This document shows, piece after piece, positions 5,239 to 6,792 of a DNA stretch of 6,792 nucleotides. Below the pieces are notes generated by a model. It was given only the letters and a program-made list of their open reading frames with translations, ran no database searches and had not been told where the DNA came from. Source of the stretch: Actinomycetota bacterium. GTDB taxonomy: Bacteria > Actinomycetota > Thermoleophilia > Solirubrobacterales > Solirubrobacteraceae. The DNA lies in assembly GCA_005883905.1 (NCBI GenBank), contig VAYD01000264.1, positions 1 through 6,792 on the forward strand, given 5' to 3'. Positions within the stretch are counted from its first letter, which is position 1. The number at the start of each line of letters is the position of its first letter. The position numbers and the translations under genes were made by a program.

Positions 5239-6495
5239 GTGAGCGACGCTGACATCGACAGCGATTTCGAGGATCACGACCCGCTCGAGGGCGAGCCGCC
5301 GCCGGCGACCGCGGAGCCGGTCGTGGTCCCGCGCTGGGTCCAGCTGGTCATGCTGCCGATCAGCGTCCTGGCGCTCTGGGTCGTCGCGCGCGCGGCCGGC
5401 CCGGTGCTGCTGATCTTCATCGCCGCCGCGATCGTCGCGCTGATCCTCAACCCGTTGGTGACCTTCTTCCAGCGCGGGTTGCACTACCGCGGGCTGGCGG
5501 TCGCCGCGGTGTACTTCGGCTTCTTCGGGTTCCTCGGGCTCGCCGGCTACCTGGCCGCCAACCCGATCGCCGACCAGGCCCAGAGCTTCCAGCGCGACGT
5601 GCCGGGGATCATCGACTCCGCGAACCAGAACCTCGCCGACCTGCAGAAGTGGCTCGACAAGCAGGGCATCAACCTCAAGGTCAAGACGCAGGGCGAGACC
5701 GCGCTGCAGACGCTGCAGGACAAGGTCGTCGGCGGCACGAGCGACATCGTGTCGTTCGGCGGCGACCTGGTGAAGACGATCGTCACCGCGGGCTTCGCGC
5801 TGATCCTCGTCTTCATCCTCTCGATCTACATGCTCCTCTACGGAGAACGGATCGGCGAGGTGGTCAGATCCGTGATGCCGCCGGGCAACGGGACGCCCGA
5901 GGACGACTACCCAACGCGCGTGCAGCGCGCGGTCGCCGGCTACGTCCGGGGCCAGCTGCTGTTCAGCGTCGCGATGGGCGCCGGCGCCGCGCTCGGCCTC
6001 TACATCTTCGGGGTGCTCGGGATCTTCCCCGAGGGCAAGACGTACGCGTTCGCATTCGGGGCGTTCTTCGGGCTGATGGAGCTCATCCCGTTCGTCGGGC
6101 CGTTCCTGGGCGCGCTGCCGCCCGTGCTGGTCGCGCTGTTCCAGGACCCCCTTACGGCTCTCTGGGTCGCGCTGCTGTTCCTCGCGCTGCAGCAGCTCGA
6201 GGGCCATGTCGTCGCGCCCAACGTGTTCGGCCACACGCTGCGGATCAACCCGCTGCTCGTGATCTTCGCGCTGCTCGTCGGCGCCGAGGTGGCCGGCCTC
6301 GTGGGAGCGCTGCTGGCGCTGCCGATCGCGGCCGTCGTCCGCGAGACGGTCGTCTACCTGCGCCGCCACCTCGTCCTCGAGCCGTGGGGGAGCACCGAGC
6401 CCGCCGCGTCGATCGCGTCCCGCGCGCCGTCGCTGCCGGGCGGGCGGGTTTCCGATACGGAGGAGGAGCGCGAGGAAGTACCGTCGCGGTCGTGA
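5239..6495 (+). CDS. AI-2E family transporter (PF01594, UPF0118)
   Basis: The product is 418 residues from GTG 5239. The family topology is visible: hydrophobic segments near 35-50, 52-72 and 86-107, a soluble, coiled-coil-prone stretch at 110-175, then membrane segments at 180-200, 238-262, 268-300, 305-320 and 338-370. Signature motifs are [15 protein letters not shown] (281-295), [14 protein letters not shown] (318-331) and [20 protein letters not shown] (334-353). Named for the E. coli autoinducer-2 exporter, the family is broad and includes sodium/proton antiporters and other exporters, so the substrate is unknown. The first 30 residues are acidic and Pro-rich and the last 35 are hydrophilic and Glu-rich, both probably disordered cytoplasmic tails. 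The stop overlaps the next gene's GTG (GTGA, 6492-6495), suggesting co-translation with the ABC ATPase. Confidence 0.92.
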   Translation: MSDADIDSDFEDHDPLEGEPPPATAEPVVVPRWVQLVMLPISVLALWVVARAAGPVLLIFIAAAIVALILNPLVTFFQRGLHYRGLAVAAVYFGFFGFLGLAGYLAANPIADQAQSFQRDVPGIIDSANQNLADLQKWLDKQGINLKVKTQGETALQTLQDKVVGGTSDIVSFGGDLVKTIVTAGFALILVFILSIYMLLYGERIGEVVRSVMPPGNGTPEDDYPTRVQRAVAGYVRGQLLFSVAMGAGAALGLYIFGVLGIFPEGKTYAFAFGAFFGLMELIPFVGPFLGALPPVLVALFQDPLTALWVALLFLALQQLEGHVVAPNVFGHTLRINPLLVIFALLVGAEVAGLVGALLALPIAAVVRETVVYLRRHLVLEPWGSTEPAASIASRAPSLPGGRVSDTEEEREEVPSRS

Positions 6496-6792
6496 ACGTG
6501 CGCGGCGTGACCAAGCGCTTCGGCGATCGCGTCGCGCTGCGCGACGTGAGCTTCGAGGCGGGCGACGGTGAGCTGGTCGCCGTGATCGGGCCCAACGGAG
6601 CGGGCAAGACCACGCTGCTGTCGATCGTCGGCGGGCTGCTGCGGGCCGACGCGGGCGACGTTTCGCGCCCGCCGCGCGAGGTGGGGTGGGTCCCGCAGCA
6701 GGGCGCCGTCTACTCGAAGCTGTCGGTGGCGGAGAACCTGCGCCTGTTCGCGCGGCTGGAGAAGGTCGCCGACCCGGAGGCGGCCGTCGACC
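6492..6792 (+). CDS. ABC transporter ATP-binding protein, N-terminal part, cut by window edge
   Basis: One hundred codons are visible from GTG 6492 (a second in-frame GTG is at 6498). Walker A is complete, GPNGAGKTT at residues 33-41, and the Q-loop region reads VGWVPQQ (64-70) followed by [17 protein letters not shown] (74-90). The signature motif, Walker B and H-loop lie beyond the edge. The aromatic A-loop position is filled in VTKRFGD (6-12). The [14 protein letters not shown] stretch is typical of ABC-2-type exporter ATPases (drug, lipid or polysaccharide export), so a permease gene probably follows. A purine-rich tract with GAGGAAG at 6472-6478 lies 13 bases before the GTG, somewhat far for a Shine-Dalgarno; coupling through the GTGA overlap with the AI-2E gene is likely. 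Confidence 0.93.
   Translation, partial: MNVRGVTKRFGDRVALRDVSFEAGDGELVAVIGPNGAGKTTLLSIVGGLLRADAGDVSRPPREVGWVPQQGAVYSKLSVAENLRLFARLEKVADPEAAVD

Noticed and set aside
5209..6369. Long minus-strand ORF of 386 codons opposite the AI-2E transporter
   Set aside because: It is rich in Glu, Arg, Asp and His without hydrophobic core patterns, the usual antisense shadow of a GC-rich membrane-protein gene.

Overview
This is a GC-rich chromosomal window with tightly packed genes, frequent GTG/TTG starts and 4-base start/stop overlaps. The gene set and protein sequences resemble actinobacteria of the class Thermoleophilia (Solirubrobacterales-like). That placement rests on remembered resemblance of several proteins and not on a search. 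No rRNA, tRNA, CRISPR array, insertion sequence or phage gene is visible, and no gene-free stretch exceeds about 25 bases.

Layout. (1) Bases 1-500, minus strand: the first 166 codons of a PLP-dependent class I/II aminotransferase, cut by the window edge. (2) Bases 516-4512, plus strand, starting divergently about 15 bases away: a probable operon made of a DUF4126 membrane protein, an alkaline-phosphatase-superfamily phosphohydrolase, a GtrA-like membrane protein, and a membrane glycosyltransferase-like locus that is split in two reading frames. (3) Bases 4427-5215, minus strand: a YmdB-type (TIGR00282) metallophosphoesterase whose 3' end overlaps the glycosyltransferase 3' end by 86 bases. 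(4) Bases 5239-6792, plus strand, diverging from ymdB across 23 bases: an AI-2E family (PF01594) transporter, then the start of an ABC transporter ATPase, coupled by a GTGA overlap and cut by the right edge.

How the genes may work together. The plus-strand operon looks like an envelope-glycosylation or lipid-linked-sugar module. GtrA proteins are associated with moving polyprenyl-linked sugars, the multi-spanning GT-C/GT87-like protein could use such a donor, and the phosphohydrolase could act on a phosphodiester or nucleotide-sugar substrate. This is inference from families and co-location.

The main oddity lies near 3312-3330. A signal peptide plus PepSY-like domain (from 2928) and the polytopic glycosyltransferase domain (to 4512) appear to be parts of one protein, but they are in different frames. 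The membrane segment expected between them is absent. The simplest reading is a deletion of roughly 40 bases, not a multiple of three, that disrupted the gene. An assembly error or a real two-gene split are the alternatives.
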